From assembly GCF_913063105.1 (NCBI RefSeq), contig NZ_CAJXYQ010000003.1:124001-188000 (forward strand): a stretch of DNA of 64,000 nt, read 5' to 3'. This DNA is from an uncultured Draconibacterium sp. Lineage in GTDB: Bacteria > Bacteroidota > Bacteroidia > Bacteroidales > Prolixibacteraceae. This document shows, piece after piece, positions 27,765-38,571 of this stretch (within the stretch, counting starts at the first letter, position 1; every line of letters begins with the position of its first letter). A program made the position numbers and the translations under genes. A model generated the notes under the pieces. The model had not been told where the DNA came from. It made no database searches and saw only the letters and a list, made by a program, of their open reading frames with translations.

Positions 27765-28802
27765 ATGAATAAAGAAATCAAAAGAACAACTATTTCGGAG
27801 TTGGGTGAATTTGGCCTGATTGACCGATTGACAAAAGACATTCGGATAATAAACGATAGTACTTTTTTGGGCGTTGGTGACGATGCCGCCGTGTTAAATT
27901 ACAAGGACAAACAGGTTGTTGTTTCAACTGATTTGTTGACAGAAGGAGTACATTTTAACCTTATGTATGTGCCCTTGAAACATTTGGGTTATAAAGCGGT
28001 GGTTGTGAACTTATCGGATATTTATGCGATGAATGCAACTCCAAAACAAATTACGGTAAGCGTCGCGGTTTCCAATAAATTTTCGGTTGAAGCTTTAGAG
28101 GAATTATATGCCGGAGTTAAGCTTGCCTGCCAAAAGTATAATGTTGATTTGATTGGAGGCGACACAACTGGTTCGCTTACCGGTTTAACAATAAGTATAA
28201 CCGCTGTTGGCGAAGCTGAAAAAGAAAATATTGTAACAAGAAGTGGTGCCGGGGCAAACGATTTGCTATGTGTTTCGGGTGATTTGGGTGGGGCCTACAT
28301 GGGGCTGCAATTGCTGGAGAGAGAAAACGAGGTGTTTAAAGTGAATGAAAAGATGCAACCCAAACTTGATGGTTACGATTATATTTTGGAGCGACAGCTA
28401 AAACCGGAAGCCAGGGTTGATGTTATTGCTGCTTTTAAAAAAATCGGAATTAAACCCACATCCATGATTGATATTTCAGATGGTTTGTCGTCGGAAATTA
28501 TGCACTTGTGCACCAAGTCGGGCGTTGGGTGCAGTTTGTTTGAAGACAAAGTACCAATGGATTTACAGACTAAACAAATGGCTGAAGAGTTAAATATTAA
28601 TCCGTTGGTAGCAGCCCTGAATGGGGGCGAAGATTACGAGTTGTTGTTTACACTCTCGCTTGATGATTATGAAAAGATTAAAAATGATCCTGATTTTACC
28701 ATTATTGGTCATATGACTGAGGCTGGAGAAGGCATTAACCTGCAAACAACAGGAGGTTCGTCTATCCCCCTGGAGGCCCAGGGGTGGAATCATGGGAAAT
28801 AG
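27765..28802 (+). CDS. thiL: Thiamine-phosphate kinase
   Basis: 345 aa. Motifs: FLGVGDDAAVL, STDLLTEGVHF, AVVVNLSDIYAMNATPK, DLIGGDTTGS and MIDISDGLSSEIMHL, plus NGGEDYELLFT, all characteristic of ThiL in the PurM/AIRS-like kinase superfamily. It converts thiamine monophosphate to the diphosphate using ATP. Single gene with its own promoter and a two-way terminator after it. Confidence 0.96.
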   Translation: MNKEIKRTTISELGEFGLIDRLTKDIRIINDSTFLGVGDDAAVLNYKDKQVVVSTDLLTEGVHFNLMYVPLKHLGYKAVVVNLSDIYAMNATPKQITVSVAVSNKFSVEALEELYAGVKLACQKYNVDLIGGDTTGSLTGLTISITAVGEAEKENIVTRSGAGANDLLCVSGDLGGAYMGLQLLERENEVFKVNEKMQPKLDGYDYILERQLKPEARVDVIAAFKKIGIKPTSMIDISDGLSSEIMHLCTKSGVGCSLFEDKVPMDLQTKQMAEELNINPLVAALNGGEDYELLFTLSLDDYEKIKNDPDFTIIGHMTEAGEGINLQTTGGSSIPLEAQGWNHGK

Positions 28803-28814
28803 CTCATTAACATT

Positions 28815-28850
28815 AAAAAAAATGCCATCAGATAGTGATGGCATTTTTTT
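28815..28850. terminator. Bidirectional terminator between thiL and lpxA
   Basis: AATGCCATCA (28821-28830) and TGATGGCATT (28836-28845) pair perfectly around a 5-base loop, flanked by A7-8 and T7. It serves thiL on the plus strand and lpxA on the minus strand. Confidence 0.92.
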
Positions 28851-28867
28851 AATGTTTTTTGTAGTCA

Positions 28868-29650
28868 TTAATCGGGGAAATATCCTCGAATAATTCCACG
28901 TTTCGAGTCTTTTACAAAAAGCAATACTTCATCGCGTTCAGGTGTTGCCGGCATTTCTGCTTCAATTATTTCAACAGCCTGAGCAGTATTTAGTCCTTTT
29001 TGGTAAATATAACGGTAGATATCTTGTACTTCGCGTATTTTTTCGTTATTGTACTGTCTCCTACGTAGGCCAATAGAGTTAATACCTACATACGAAAGTG
29101 GTTCGCGGCCTGCTTTAATAAACGGTGGAACATCCTTGCGAACAAGCGATCCGCCCGAAATCATTACGTGTGTTCCAATACGAACAAACTGGTGAACTGC
29201 CGACATGCCACCAAGAATGGCCCAGTCGTCAACCTGAACTTCTCCGGCCAACTGAACGTTGTTTACCAGAATAATGTTGCTTCCCACTTTACAATCGTGA
29301 GCCACGTGTACGTAGGCCATTAACAAATTGTTGTCGCCAAGTACTGTTTTACCTTTTGCAGCTGTACCTCTGTTTATGGTTACAAATTCGCGAATTGTAT
29401 TATTGTTGCCAATTTCAACTGTTGAATATTCGCCTTTGAATTTTAAATCCTGCGGAACGGCTCCAATAACAGCTCCCGGAAAAATATTACAGTTTTTACC
29501 AATCCTGGTTCCCGGTAAAATGGTTACACCAGAACCAATTCTTGTCCCTTCTCCGATTTCAACATCATGGTCGATGGAAACAAAAGGCTCGATAACTACA
29601 TTATCTGCAACTTTTGCATCGGGATGGACATAAGCTAGTGGTTGTTTCAT
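28868..29650 (-). CDS. lpxA: Acyl-ACP--UDP-N-acetylglucosamine O-acyltransferase LpxA
   Basis: 260 aa left-handed beta-helix built from hexapeptide repeats (e.g. VSIDHDVEIGEGTRIGSGVT), with the catalytic region MAYVHVAHDCKVGSN and a C-terminal helical domain. First step of lipid A synthesis. It lies 15 bp after lpxC/fabZ, so lpxD-lpxC/fabZ-lpxA form one operon, the standard arrangement in Bacteroidota. Confidence 0.97.
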   Translation of the reverse strand: MKQPLAYVHPDAKVADNVVIEPFVSIDHDVEIGEGTRIGSGVTILPGTRIGKNCNIFPGAVIGAVPQDLKFKGEYSTVEIGNNNTIREFVTINRGTAAKGKTVLGDNNLLMAYVHVAHDCKVGSNIILVNNVQLAGEVQVDDWAILGGMSAVHQFVRIGTHVMISGGSLVRKDVPPFIKAGREPLSYVGINSIGLRRRQYNNEKIREVQDIYRYIYQKGLNTAQAVEIIEAEMPATPERDEVLLFVKDSKRGIIRGYFPD

Positions 29651-29665
29651 CTTATACTGTCTTGA

Positions 29666-31051
29666 TTAATCTTCTTTTTTTACAATTTGTGCCATAAATT
29701 CTCCTTCGGCAACAATTTTGTCGCCAACATAAGTAACCCCTTTCATGTTGGCTATTCCTCTTCTGATCGGCGAAGTTAATTTTAATTTAAAAATCAGGGT
29801 GTCGCCCGGGATAACTTTTTTCCTGAATTTAACATTGTCGATTCGGATAAAGTAAGTGGCAAATTTCCCTTTTTGCTGGCTTAAAACCAATAATCCTCCG
29901 CACTGAGCCATCGCTTCAACAAGTAAAACACCTGGCATAACGGGTTCGTCTGGGAAATGCCCCTGGAAAAACGGTTCGTTTGCCGTAACGTTTTTAATGC
30001 CAATAATTTCATCTTCCTGAATGCAAACTACTTTGTCTACCAATAAAAATGGATACCGGTGAGGCAACAGTTCTTTTATTCGGTTAACATCCATTAATGG
30101 TTCGTCGTTCGGATTGCATTTAGGTGCTGCTTCAGCCTCTTTTTTCCATTGTTTTTTTAAGGCCTTGGCAAAAATGGTGTTAGGACCGTGCCCTGGTTTT
30201 GAGGCAATAATCCGGCCTTTAATCCGCTTGCCACATAGCGAAAGGTCGCCAATTACATCGAGCAACTTGTGGCGTGCACATTCATTATCAAAATGCAACT
30301 CAAGATTATTTAATATGCCCTGTGCTTTTACCTCAACCCGCGGGTGATTGGTTAAATCAGCCAACCTGTCCAGTTCTTCCTGGCTAATTTCTTTGTCGAT
30401 AATAACAATGGCATTGTTAAGGTCGCCACCTTTGATAAGATTGTGGCTAAGCAAAAATTCTATTTCGCGAAGAAAAACAAACGTACGGCATTCGGCAATT
30501 TCCGTTTTAAAATCTTTTATTGACTCTAATGTTGCATACTGGTTGTTTAAAACCGCCGATGGAAACGAAATCATCACATTTAAGCTGTAATCATTATCCG
30601 GTAGCGCTATAATGTGCGAACCTGATTTTTCATCGAAGATTTCAATCTTTTCACTTATTTCAAAATAATCTCTTTCGGCTTCTTGTTCAACAATGCCAGC
30701 TTTTTCAATTGCTTCAACAAAATATTTCGAGCTACCATCAATAATTGGAGCTTCCTCGTTGTTTACTTCAATCAGCACATTGTCCAGGTCCATCCCGGTA
30801 AGTGCAGCAAGTGCATGTTCAATGGTTCCAATTCGGGCTCCGTTTTTTTCAAGTAGCGTTCCGCGCGAAGTATCGATAACCAAATCAACGTCGGCATCAA
30901 TAATTGGTTTATTTTCAAGGTCTACTCGTTTAAATTTAAAGCCGTGGTTTTCAGGTGCCGGTAAAAAATTCATAGTTACATTAACACCGGTATGTAAGCC
31001 TTTCCCCTCAATTTTAAATGAGTTCTTTAACGTCTTTTGTTTTACCACCAT
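29666..31051 (-). CDS. lpxC/fabZ: Bifunctional UDP-3-O-acyl-GlcNAc deacetylase / 3-hydroxyacyl-ACP dehydratase (LpxC-FabZ fusion)
   Basis: 461 aa. Residues 1 to ~290 are LpxC, with zinc ligands in IGTIEHALAAL and FDNECARHKLLDVIGDLSL. Residues ~305-461 are FabZ, with HRYPFLLVD and GHFPDEPVMPGVLLVEAMAQ carrying the catalytic His and Glu. The fusion couples the committed step of lipid A synthesis with fatty-acid dehydration and is a known marker of Bacteroidota. Confidence 0.97.
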   Translation of the reverse strand: MVVKQKTLKNSFKIEGKGLHTGVNVTMNFLPAPENHGFKFKRVDLENKPIIDADVDLVIDTSRGTLLEKNGARIGTIEHALAALTGMDLDNVLIEVNNEEAPIIDGSSKYFVEAIEKAGIVEQEAERDYFEISEKIEIFDEKSGSHIIALPDNDYSLNVMISFPSAVLNNQYATLESIKDFKTEIAECRTFVFLREIEFLLSHNLIKGGDLNNAIVIIDKEISQEELDRLADLTNHPRVEVKAQGILNNLELHFDNECARHKLLDVIGDLSLCGKRIKGRIIASKPGHGPNTIFAKALKKQWKKEAEAAPKCNPNDEPLMDVNRIKELLPHRYPFLLVDKVVCIQEDEIIGIKNVTANEPFFQGHFPDEPVMPGVLLVEAMAQCGGLLVLSQQKGKFATYFIRIDNVKFRKKVIPGDTLIFKLKLTSPIRRGIANMKGVTYVGDKIVAEGEFMAQIVKKED

Positions 31052-31069
31052 AGGGAAGTGAAATATTTC

Positions 31070-32107
31070 TTAGTTTTTTTTGTCTGTATTGATTGTTTTC
31101 TTCAGCTGGAGCACATCGCGGCGAATTTCCGGCAGGTCTTTTAAAAGTACATAAGCACGCATGGCTGTCTTTATATCGATAGCCGGTGAACCAAGTAAAG
31201 TTTGATTGCTTTTTAAATTTGATACAACTCCTGATTGTGCGCCAAGCGTTACATTGTCGCCAACAGTTATGTGTCCGCCAAGGCCAACCTGTCCGCCAAA
31301 CATGCAGTTTTTGCCAATTTTTGTCGACCCTGAAATACCGGTTTGTGCAGCCATTACCGAGTTTTCTCCAACCTCAACGTTATGTGCTATTTGTATGAGG
31401 TTGTCGAGTTTAACGCCTTTTTTTATGACAGTAGACTCCATTGTTCCGCAATCTACTGTAGTATTGGCGCCAATTTCAACATCGTCTTCTAAAACGGCAT
31501 TGCCAATCTGATGAATTTTTTTGAATGTTCCATCTTCCTGAGGTGCAAATCCAAACCCATCAGACCCGATTACGGCGCCCGAATGTATAATGCAGCGATT
31601 GCCAATTACGCAGTCGTCGTATATTTTTGCTCCCGGGTACAAAATGCAATCATCGCCAACAATAACATTCTCACCCACATGAACCTGCGGGTAAATTTTT
31701 ACATTGTTTCCAATTTTTGCATTGTTACCAATATAGGCAAAGGCCCCAACGTAGGCATCGTTGCCAACGCTTGCTGTTTCAGCAATAAAACTGGGTTGTT
31801 CAATTCCTTGTTTCATGCTGGCTTTGGCTTGTACATAAAGTTCGAGTAGCGAAGCAAACGCCTGATAGGCGTCGTCAACTTTTATTAAAGTAGCAGGAAT
31901 TTCTTCTTTCGGAATAAAACTTTTATTTACCAGAACAACCGAGGCTTTGGTTTCATAAATGTAATTCTCGTATTTTGGGTTGGCCAGAAAGGCTAGCGTA
32001 CCCGGTTTCCCGTCTTCTATTTTCGAAACATTTGAAACTTTTACATCTGCATTGCCAACTATTTCTCCGTTAAGAAAGGAGGCAATGTCTGTAGCTTTAA
32101 AATCCAT
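31070..32107 (-). CDS. lpxD: UDP-3-O-(3-hydroxyacyl)glucosamine N-acyltransferase LpxD
   Basis: 345 aa: N-terminal uridine-binding domain ([17 protein letters not shown]), hexapeptide-repeat beta-helix, and catalytic region [20 protein letters not shown]. Third acylation step of lipid A synthesis. First gene of the lpx operon, with a good promoter just upstream (32128-32158) that begins inside the stop region of the neighbouring HD gene. Confidence 0.96.
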   Translation of the reverse strand: MDFKATDIASFLNGEIVGNADVKVSNVSKIEDGKPGTLAFLANPKYENYIYETKASVVLVNKSFIPKEEIPATLIKVDDAYQAFASLLELYVQAKASMKQGIEQPSFIAETASVGNDAYVGAFAYIGNNAKIGNNVKIYPQVHVGENVIVGDDCILYPGAKIYDDCVIGNRCIIHSGAVIGSDGFGFAPQEDGTFKKIHQIGNAVLEDDVEIGANTTVDCGTMESTVIKKGVKLDNLIQIAHNVEVGENSVMAAQTGISGSTKIGKNCMFGGQVGLGGHITVGDNVTLGAQSGVVSNLKSNQTLLGSPAIDIKTAMRAYVLLKDLPEIRRDVLQLKKTINTDKKN

Positions 32108-32127
32108 TATCTGTTTTTTTGGCGATG

Positions 32128-32158
32128 CAAATATAGGTTTTAACTAGTAAATGTCCAA
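32128..32158 (-). promoter_or_regulatory. Promoter of the lpxD-lpxC/fabZ-lpxA operon
   Basis: On the minus strand TTG at 32158-32156, a 20 bp spacer and TATATTTG at 32135-32128. The -33 element falls in the last codons of the HD phosphohydrolase gene. Transcription would start roughly 15 nt before the lpxD ATG, giving a very short leader. Confidence 0.7.
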
Positions 32159-33400
32159 TTCTTTGGGATAACACACAAAATACTTCTTCACGGTTTTGCC
32201 CAGTGCAGAGAGATTTATGTCTGATGCATCGTTTATTTCTTTTACGGTTCCGTCTTTGTATAGCACAAGTATATTTTCTAAATTTTTATTGTATGCATTG
32301 TTGGTAATCAGGCCTGTCATTAAAAAATACCTGGCCATTTCCGGGTCGGCAATAATGTTTTTCTCAATCTGTTTAAGGTACTTTTGTTCTTTACTTGCCG
32401 AAAGGGGTTTGTCGTGCAGTTTAGTGCGCGGTAATTTTCGGTTAGTAATACTTTCCGATAATTTGGAGAGTACCGGGTCGCTATGGTTTTGCCATTCTTT
32501 TATGGATATCAGAATGTCGTTGTCATCAAGCAAAGTGTACCAGCCTAATACGCCTTTTCCATTTATTTGAATATTGTTTTGAAAATCTTTTGGAGTAAAG
32601 GTATTGGTAAGGAAAATATTTAAAGTTGGCGTTACAAAAAGCGACTCTCCTTTAATCAGGAGATCTTTGGCGCGTTTTAAAACATTAATAAGCAGAAACT
32701 CGGCGGCAACAACTGTTTTATGCAAATACACCTGCCAGTACATTAGACGACGCGAAATCAGAAATTTTTCAATTGAATAAATTCCTTTTACGTCAACTAC
32801 CAGCTGGTCGTTATGTACGTTCAGCATTTTAATAATCCGGTCGGTACCAATGGTCCCCTCAACTACCCCGGTAAAAAAACTGTCGCGGCTCAGGTAGTCA
32901 AGTCTGTCCATGTCGAGCTGGCTTGCAACCAGTTGGTGCAGGAAGTGTTTTTTGTAAGTGTTGGTAAAAATGCGAATGGCCAGATCGAGCCGGCCATTAA
33001 ATTCATTATTCAGCTCTTGCATTATCATCACTGATATTTCTTCGTGCGAAATATTTACCAGTGTATTTTCAAGAACATGAGAAAAAGGCGCATGACCAAT
33101 ATCATGAAGCAAAATAGCAATGGTAACGGCTTCTGCTTCATCATCGCTTATCTGATGCCCTTTTAAACGCAAAACCGAAATGGCCTGGCGCATTAAATAT
33201 ACCGTGCCAATGGCGTGCTCAAAACGAGTGTGGTTGGCACCGGGAAAAACAAGGTATGACAGGCCCAGCTGTTTAATTTGCCGTAAGCGTTGAAATACGG
33301 GATGCTCCAATAAATCAAATATAATTTCAGACTGAAGGTTGATAAAGCCCAGAACCGGGTCGTTAATTATTTTCTTTTTATTTAATTGAATTTGTTGCAC
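32144..33400 (-). CDS. HD-domain phosphohydrolase (dNTP triphosphohydrolase-like)
   Basis: 418 aa, GTG start at 33400, no ATG close by. The metal site is complete: TRFEHAIG, LLHDIGHAPFSH and MDRLDYLSRDS provide His, His-Asp and Asp. The N-terminus KKIINDPVLGFI and this spacing are those of a widespread family related to SAMHD1 and dGTPases. The likely activity is nucleotide dephosphorylation, but the substrate is not established for the family. Upstream of and in line with the lpx operon, which has its own promoter. Confidence 0.87.
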   Translation of the reverse strand: MQQIQLNKKKIINDPVLGFINLQSEIIFDLLEHPVFQRLRQIKQLGLSYLVFPGANHTRFEHAIGTVYLMRQAISVLRLKGHQISDDEAEAVTIAILLHDIGHAPFSHVLENTLVNISHEEISVMIMQELNNEFNGRLDLAIRIFTNTYKKHFLHQLVASQLDMDRLDYLSRDSFFTGVVEGTIGTDRIIKMLNVHNDQLVVDVKGIYSIEKFLISRRLMYWQVYLHKTVVAAEFLLINVLKRAKDLLIKGESLFVTPTLNIFLTNTFTPKDFQNNIQINGKGVLGWYTLLDDNDILISIKEWQNHSDPVLSKLSESITNRKLPRTKLHDKPLSASKEQKYLKQIEKNIIADPEMARYFLMTGLITNNAYNKNLENILVLYKDGTVKEINDASDINLSALGKTVKKYFVCYPKELDIY

Positions 33401-33568
33401 TTGTCTGCCTATTCAGTAGTTTAAAATTAAAAAACTTTCCTTAATGCAAAAGACAATGTTTTATTTCTGAAATAAAACGAACAGAAGAATAAAAAATAAA
33501 TTGTTATACACAGAAAACGGTTAATGATTTTTTAGTTTAAAATCAGAGCCTTAAGATAGGTGTCGGAA

Positions 33569-33600
33569 TTTGTTAATGTTGTTTTATATTACTATTTTTG
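33569..33600 (+). promoter_or_regulatory. Promoter of rimP-nusA-infB
   Basis: TTTG at 33569-33572, a 20 bp spacer and TATTTTTG at 33593-33600, matching the phylum consensus. The start site would be near 33607, about 60 nt before the rimP ATG. Confidence 0.7.
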
Positions 33601-33668
33601 CCGAGAATTTTCTAAAAAACGAAGTTTTTAGGGGACCGATGGTTCCCTATTTTGTTACATAAGGCAAA

Positions 33669-34133
33669 ATGATAGATAAACAAAAGATATTGGAATTGGT
33701 GAATGAACGTCTTGATGATCAGATGTTTATTGTTGATATAACCGTGAGCGCCGGCAACGATATTAATGTTTATATTGATGGTTATAATGGAGTAACCATT
33801 GAACAGTGTATTTCTGTTAGCCGAAATGTAGAGCATAATCTCGACAGAGACGAGGAGGATTTTTCGTTGCAGGTTTCTTCTCCTGGGTTAACAGAACGTT
33901 TTAAAGTAAAGCAACAGTACGAAAAATACACCGGAAAAGAAATTGAGGTAGTAACTTTGGAAAACCAAAAACTGGAAGGTGTACTTTTAGAAAATAGTGA
34001 AGAAGGAATTGTGCTTGAAACCTCGAAACGAGAAAAAGTGGAGGGGCATAAGAAAAAGCAATTGGTGGTAAAAAAACATAATTTAAAATACGACGAAATA
34101 AAAAGTGCGAAAGCGGTTATTTCATTTAAATAA
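33669..34133 (+). CDS. rimP: Ribosome maturation factor RimP
   Basis: 154 aa, two-domain protein: alpha/beta N-terminal part with FIVDITVSAGNDINVYIDG and the LQVSSPGLTERFKVKQQYEKY block leading into the SH3-like C-terminal domain. Needed for 30S maturation. It starts the conserved rimP-nusA-infB operon, 11 bp before nusA. Confidence 0.95.
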   Translation: MIDKQKILELVNERLDDQMFIVDITVSAGNDINVYIDGYNGVTIEQCISVSRNVEHNLDRDEEDFSLQVSSPGLTERFKVKQQYEKYTGKEIEVVTLENQKLEGVLLENSEEGIVLETSKREKVEGHKKKQLVVKKHNLKYDEIKSAKAVISFK

Positions 34134-34144
34134 AGTAACGCAAG

Positions 34145-35380
34145 ATGGAAAATATTAACCTGATAGATACTTTTGCCGAATTTAAGGAGCTAAAAAACAT
34201 TGACAGGGTTACAATGATGAGTGTGCTGGAGGAAGTATTCCGCAGCGTACTTATCCGTCAGTACGGAACGGACGAGAACTTTGATGTTATTATCAATATT
34301 GATAAAGGCGACTTTGAAATTTGGAGAAACCGCGAGGTAGTTGCCGATGATGAGCTGGAAGATCCGAATTTGCAGATTACATTAAGCGATGCCTTAAAAA
34401 TTGACGAAGATTACGAAGTAGGTGAAGAAGTTACCGATGAGGTTAAACTGGCCGATTTCGGTCGTCGTGCAATTTTAAATTTGCGCCAAAATCTGGCCAG
34501 CAAAATATTAGAGCTGGAGAAAGATCATATTTACGGAAAATACAAAAATAAGATTGGCGATATTGTTACCGGTGAAGTATACCAGGTTTGGAAAAAAGAA
34601 ATTCTTATTCTTGATGATGAGAGTAACGAACTGATTCTTCCAAAATCAGAACAAATACCTTCTGATTATTTCCGAAAAGGCGATAACGTTAGAGCTATTG
34701 TTTACAAAGTTGAATTACGAAATAATAATCCACTGATTATATTATCGCGTACAGCACCGGCTTTCCTTGAGCGACTGTTTGAGCTGGAAATTCCCGAAAT
34801 TTTTGATGGACTGATTACCATTAAAAAAATTGTACGCGTACCCGGTGAACGCGCAAAAGTTGCTGTTGAATCATACGACGAGCGAATTGACCCGGTAGGA
34901 GCATGTGTTGGTATGAAAGGTTCGCGAATTCATGGTATTGTGCGTGAGTTACGCAATGAAAATATCGATGTAATTAATTACTCGGCAAACCTTCAGCTGT
35001 TTATTAAACGTGCATTAAATCCGGCAAAAATTAATTCAATTAAAATAATTGAAGAAAGTAAAAAAGCAGAGGTGTACTTAAAACCGGAAGAGGTATCGCT
35101 AGCCATTGGTAAGGGAGGACTAAATATCCGCCTGGCAAGTCAGCTTACAGGCTACGAGATTGACGTATACCGAGAGATGGAAGAAGACGATGAGGATGTA
35201 AACCTTGATGAGTTTGCAGATGAAATTGAAGGATGGGTAATTGATGCCTTAAAAGGAATCGGATGCGATACCGCCAAAAATGTATTGAATATCCCTCGAT
35301 CTGAATTGATTAAAAGAACTGACCTCGAAGAAGAAACCATCGATGACGTTCTGAAAATCCTTAGTGCAGAGTTTGAATAA
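34145..35380 (+). CDS. nusA: Transcription termination/antitermination factor NusA
   Basis: 411 aa: N-terminal RNA-polymerase-binding domain, S1 domain (GDIVTGEVYQVWKKEI), KH1 (PVGACVGMKGSRIHGIVREL) and KH2 (SLAIGKGGLNIRLASQLTGYEID), followed by one acidic helical tail. It lacks the two acidic repeats of E. coli NusA, normal outside Proteobacteria. Controls pausing, termination and antitermination of RNA polymerase. Middle gene of rimP-nusA-infB. Confidence 0.97.
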   Translation: MENINLIDTFAEFKELKNIDRVTMMSVLEEVFRSVLIRQYGTDENFDVIINIDKGDFEIWRNREVVADDELEDPNLQITLSDALKIDEDYEVGEEVTDEVKLADFGRRAILNLRQNLASKILELEKDHIYGKYKNKIGDIVTGEVYQVWKKEILILDDESNELILPKSEQIPSDYFRKGDNVRAIVYKVELRNNNPLIILSRTAPAFLERLFELEIPEIFDGLITIKKIVRVPGERAKVAVESYDERIDPVGACVGMKGSRIHGIVRELRNENIDVINYSANLQLFIKRALNPAKINSIKIIEESKKAEVYLKPEEVSLAIGKGGLNIRLASQLTGYEIDVYREMEEDDEDVNLDEFADEIEGWVIDALKGIGCDTAKNVLNIPRSELIKRTDLEEETIDDVLKILSAEFE

Positions 35381-35442
35381 GTTTCTTATTGGAAAATAGA
35401 GAATTTATTCATAGAAATTTAGAAAAGTAAACAAGAAATTAT

Positions 35443-38421
35443 ATGGTAGCAGGCAAAACAACACGACTTAGTAAATTGGCAAGGCAATTCAATGTAGGTA
35501 TTCATACCATTGTTGAATTCTTGCACAAAAAAGGGTATGATATTGATTCAAATCCGAATACTAAAGTTACGCAAGATGCCGTGCAACTTCTTGAAATGGA
35601 ATATAAGACAGATATTACCATCAAGAAAGAATCGGAAAAAATGAACCTCAAAAGTCAGCGTCCCAGAAAAGAAGTAATTTCGATGGACAAAGAGGAGGCT
35701 GAGCCCGTAAAAGAAGAACCCAAGACGGAGCCTGTTGCTAAAAAAGAGGTAGAAAAAGAACCAGAGGAGGAGGTAATCTCAAAGCCAGAAGTAAAAGTTA
35801 CGGTTCTTGATAAAATTGATTTAGACCAGATCAATAAACCGAAAAAGAAGCCGGAGCAACCAAAAGAAGATAAACCGGCAGCCGAAAAGAAAGAAGAGAA
35901 AAAAGAGGCCCCTAAATCGGTTGAAGAAAAGCCGGTAAAAGCTGAAGCTCCCGTAAAAGAAGAAGTAAAGCCTGAGAAAAAGGTTGAAAAAATAAAAGAA
36001 GAAACTGCTCCTAAAGTTGAAAAGGAAGTTGAAAAAACTCCCGAAGCAGTTGAAGAAAAACCAAAAGATAAAGTATTGGAAACTGAAGTTCCAAAGGTTG
36101 ATGAGGTAAAAGTTGTGGGGAAAATTGATTTGAGTAACATGAATCAAAAAACCCGGCCTGCCAAAAAAACCAAGGAAGAGCGTGAAAAAGAGCGCAAGGA
36201 AAGACAAAAACAAAGAAACGCTGAGCGTCAGGCAAAAGATAATCAATCGCAGCAAAAAACAGGTGGCGACGATGTTATAAAAGCAAGAGCAAACAGGCTT
36301 AGTGGCCCAACTGTATTAGGAAAAATTGATTTGCCTGAGAAAAAGCAAGAAAGCGGCGGCGACCAAAGCAACCGAAAAAAACGTAGAAAACGTATTGCTA
36401 AAGACACCGGAAAAGTTAGTGTTGACAGACAACAACAACAAGGCGATCGTCCACGTGGTAAATTCCAGGCCAATAAACAACAAGCCGGTAAGAAAAAACG
36501 CCCGCTCAAAAAGGAGATTAACGAGGAGGATGTACAAAAGCAAATAAAAGATACGCTTGCACGCCTTACCACAAAAGGAAAGTCGAAAAAAGGTGCCAAG
36601 CACCGACGCGATAAACGTGCAGCTGCCAATGAAAAGATGCAGGCAGATATGGAACAGCAAATGCTGGACCAGAATGTATTGAAAGTAACCGAATTTGTTA
36701 CTGTAGCTGAATTGGCAACCATGATGAGTGTTGGTGTAAACGAAATTATATCGTCGTGTATGTCGCTCGGATTGTTTGTGTCGATCAATCAGCGTCTTGA
36801 TGCAGAAACACTTTCGGTAGTTGCCGAAGAATTTGGCTACAAAGTAGAATTTGTAAGTGTTGAGATTCAGGAAGCTATTGAGGAAGAAGAGGATAGCCCG
36901 GAAGATTTGAAGCCACGTCCGCCAATTGTAACGGTAATGGGGCATGTCGACCATGGTAAAACTTCGTTACTCGACTACATCCGGAATACCAACGTAATTG
37001 CCGGTGAGGCCGGAGGTATTACCCAGCATATTGGTGCTTACCATGTTAGTCTCGAAGACGGAAGAGATATCACTTTTCTTGATACACCGGGGCACGAAGC
37101 ATTTACCGCAATGCGTGCACGTGGTGCACAGGTAACCGATATTGCGATTATTATTGTTGCTGCCGACGATAACGTGATGCCTCAAACCATTGAGGCAATT
37201 AACCACGCAGCCGCTGCAGGAGTACCTATTGTTTTTGCAATAAATAAAATTGATAAACCGGGAGCCAATCCCGAAAAGATAAAAGAAGAACTGGCCAATA
37301 TGAATTACCTGGTTGAAGAGTGGGGGGGTAAATACCAGTCGCACGATATTTCAGCCAAAAATGGTATTGGTATCGAAGATCTTCTTGAAAAAGTTTTGCT
37401 CGAGGCTGAAATGCTTGAGCTGAAGGCCAATGCTGATAAAAAAGCACAAGGAACAATTATCGAATCGGAGCTTGACCGTGGTAGAGGTTATGTTTCTACC
37501 CTGTTGGTTGAAAGCGGATCGCTTCGTGTTGGAGATATTATTATTGCCGGTCAGTATTACGGCCACGTTAAAGCAATGTTTAACGAGCGTAACCAGAAAG
37601 TTGATGCTGTTGGCCCGGCACAGCCAGCCATTATCCTTGGATTAAATGGTGCTCCACAGGCAGGCGATAAGTTTAATGTGATGGAAAGTGAGCGCGAAGC
37701 TCGTAACATTACCAATAAGCGTGAACAGCTCGCCCGCGAACAGGGATTACGTACACAAAAGCACATTACACTTGACGAGATTGGTCGTCGTATCGCCATT
37801 GGTAACTTCCAGGAACTGAACCTGATTGTGAAAGGTGATGTGGACGGATCAATCGAAGCGCTGTCTGATTCGTTGATTAAACTGTCTACCGAAGAAATCC
37901 AAATCAATATCATTCACAAGGGGGTGGGTCAAATATCAGAATCCGATATTCAACTTGCTGCAGCATCAGAGGCTATTGTGGTTGGGTTCCAGGTTAGGCC
38001 ATCGTTAAATGCCCGTAAACTGGCAGAACGCGAACAAATTGATATTCGTTTGTATTCGATTATTTACGATGCTATCAACGAAATAAAAGCCGCAATGGAA
38101 GGTATGCTTTCTCCGGATATTAAAGAGGAAATTACCGGAACTGTTGAGGTGCTGGAAACATTTAAGATAACAAAAGTGGGAACGGTTGCCGGTTGTATTG
38201 TACGCGATGGTAAGGTTGCCCGTAACTCAAAAGTTCGTGTAATTCGCGATGGAATTGTTATTTATTCCGGATTATTAGGCTCGCTGAAACGTTTTAAAGA
38301 AGACGTAAAAGAAGTGAAGAACGGGTATGAATGTGGTTTGAACATCGAGAATTTTAACGACATAAAAGTTGGCGACCACGTGGAAGCTTACCACGAAGTT
38401 GAAGTTGCCAAAACTTTGTAA
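35443..38421 (+). CDS. infB: Translation initiation factor IF-2
   Basis: 992 aa. An IF2_N motif at the N-terminus ([20 protein letters not shown]), then a long linker (~70-400) very rich in Lys, Glu and Pro, a second IF2_N-like domain at ~405-465, and the GTPase domain with [10 protein letters not shown] near 499, DTPGHEAF and [10 protein letters not shown]. The usual C-terminal domains follow. It places initiator tRNA on the 30S subunit. Large IF-2 with a charged linker is typical of the phylum; the linker's antisense strand gives several false ORFs. Ends with a strong terminator. Confidence 0.98.
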   Translation: MVAGKTTRLSKLARQFNVGIHTIVEFLHKKGYDIDSNPNTKVTQDAVQLLEMEYKTDITIKKESEKMNLKSQRPRKEVISMDKEEAEPVKEEPKTEPVAKKEVEKEPEEEVISKPEVKVTVLDKIDLDQINKPKKKPEQPKEDKPAAEKKEEKKEAPKSVEEKPVKAEAPVKEEVKPEKKVEKIKEETAPKVEKEVEKTPEAVEEKPKDKVLETEVPKVDEVKVVGKIDLSNMNQKTRPAKKTKEEREKERKERQKQRNAERQAKDNQSQQKTGGDDVIKARANRLSGPTVLGKIDLPEKKQESGGDQSNRKKRRKRIAKDTGKVSVDRQQQQGDRPRGKFQANKQQAGKKKRPLKKEINEEDVQKQIKDTLARLTTKGKSKKGAKHRRDKRAAANEKMQADMEQQMLDQNVLKVTEFVTVAELATMMSVGVNEIISSCMSLGLFVSINQRLDAETLSVVAEEFGYKVEFVSVEIQEAIEEEEDSPEDLKPRPPIVTVMGHVDHGKTSLLDYIRNTNVIAGEAGGITQHIGAYHVSLEDGRDITFLDTPGHEAFTAMRARGAQVTDIAIIIVAADDNVMPQTIEAINHAAAAGVPIVFAINKIDKPGANPEKIKEELANMNYLVEEWGGKYQSHDISAKNGIGIEDLLEKVLLEAEMLELKANADKKAQGTIIESELDRGRGYVSTLLVESGSLRVGDIIIAGQYYGHVKAMFNERNQKVDAVGPAQPAIILGLNGAPQAGDKFNVMESEREARNITNKREQLAREQGLRTQKHITLDEIGRRIAIGNFQELNLIVKGDVDGSIEALSDSLIKLSTEEIQINIIHKGVGQISESDIQLAAASEAIVVGFQVRPSLNARKLAEREQIDIRLYSIIYDAINEIKAAMEGMLSPDIKEEITGTVEVLETFKITKVGTVAGCIVRDGKVARNSKVRVIRDGIVIYSGLLGSLKRFKEDVKEVKNGYECGLNIENFNDIKVGDHVEAYHEVEVAKTL

Positions 38422-38443
38422 AATCCGATTGAAATGAAATAGT

Positions 38444-38473
38444 AAAGGGCCAGGTTTTTCCTGGCCTTTTTTG
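38444..38473 (+). terminator. Intrinsic terminator of the rimP-nusA-infB operon
   Basis: GGCCAGG (38448-38454) pairs with CCTGGCC (38460-38466) around five T, followed by TTTTTTG. Confidence 0.92.
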
Positions 38474-38526
38474 TTACCCTTAAATTATTAACAATCAATA
38501 TTTAATTTCATAAACGAAAAAGAAGG

Positions 38527-38555
38527 TTTGAAGCGTTAGCTTATTATTACTTTTG
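38527..38555 (+). promoter_or_regulatory. Candidate promoter of the DUF3352-like gene
   Basis: TTTG at 38527-38530 and TACTTTTG at 38548-38555, spacer 17 bp, which is shorter than the usual 19-21. The -7 box is 16 bp before the ATG. Confidence 0.45.
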
Positions 38556-38571
38556 ACAAAAAGAATAAAAA

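Noticed and set aside
35655..36954. Several long minus-strand frames opposite infB
   Set aside because: They arise from the Lys/Glu-rich codons of the IF-2 linker read backwards, giving Phe/Ser-rich sequences without domains.
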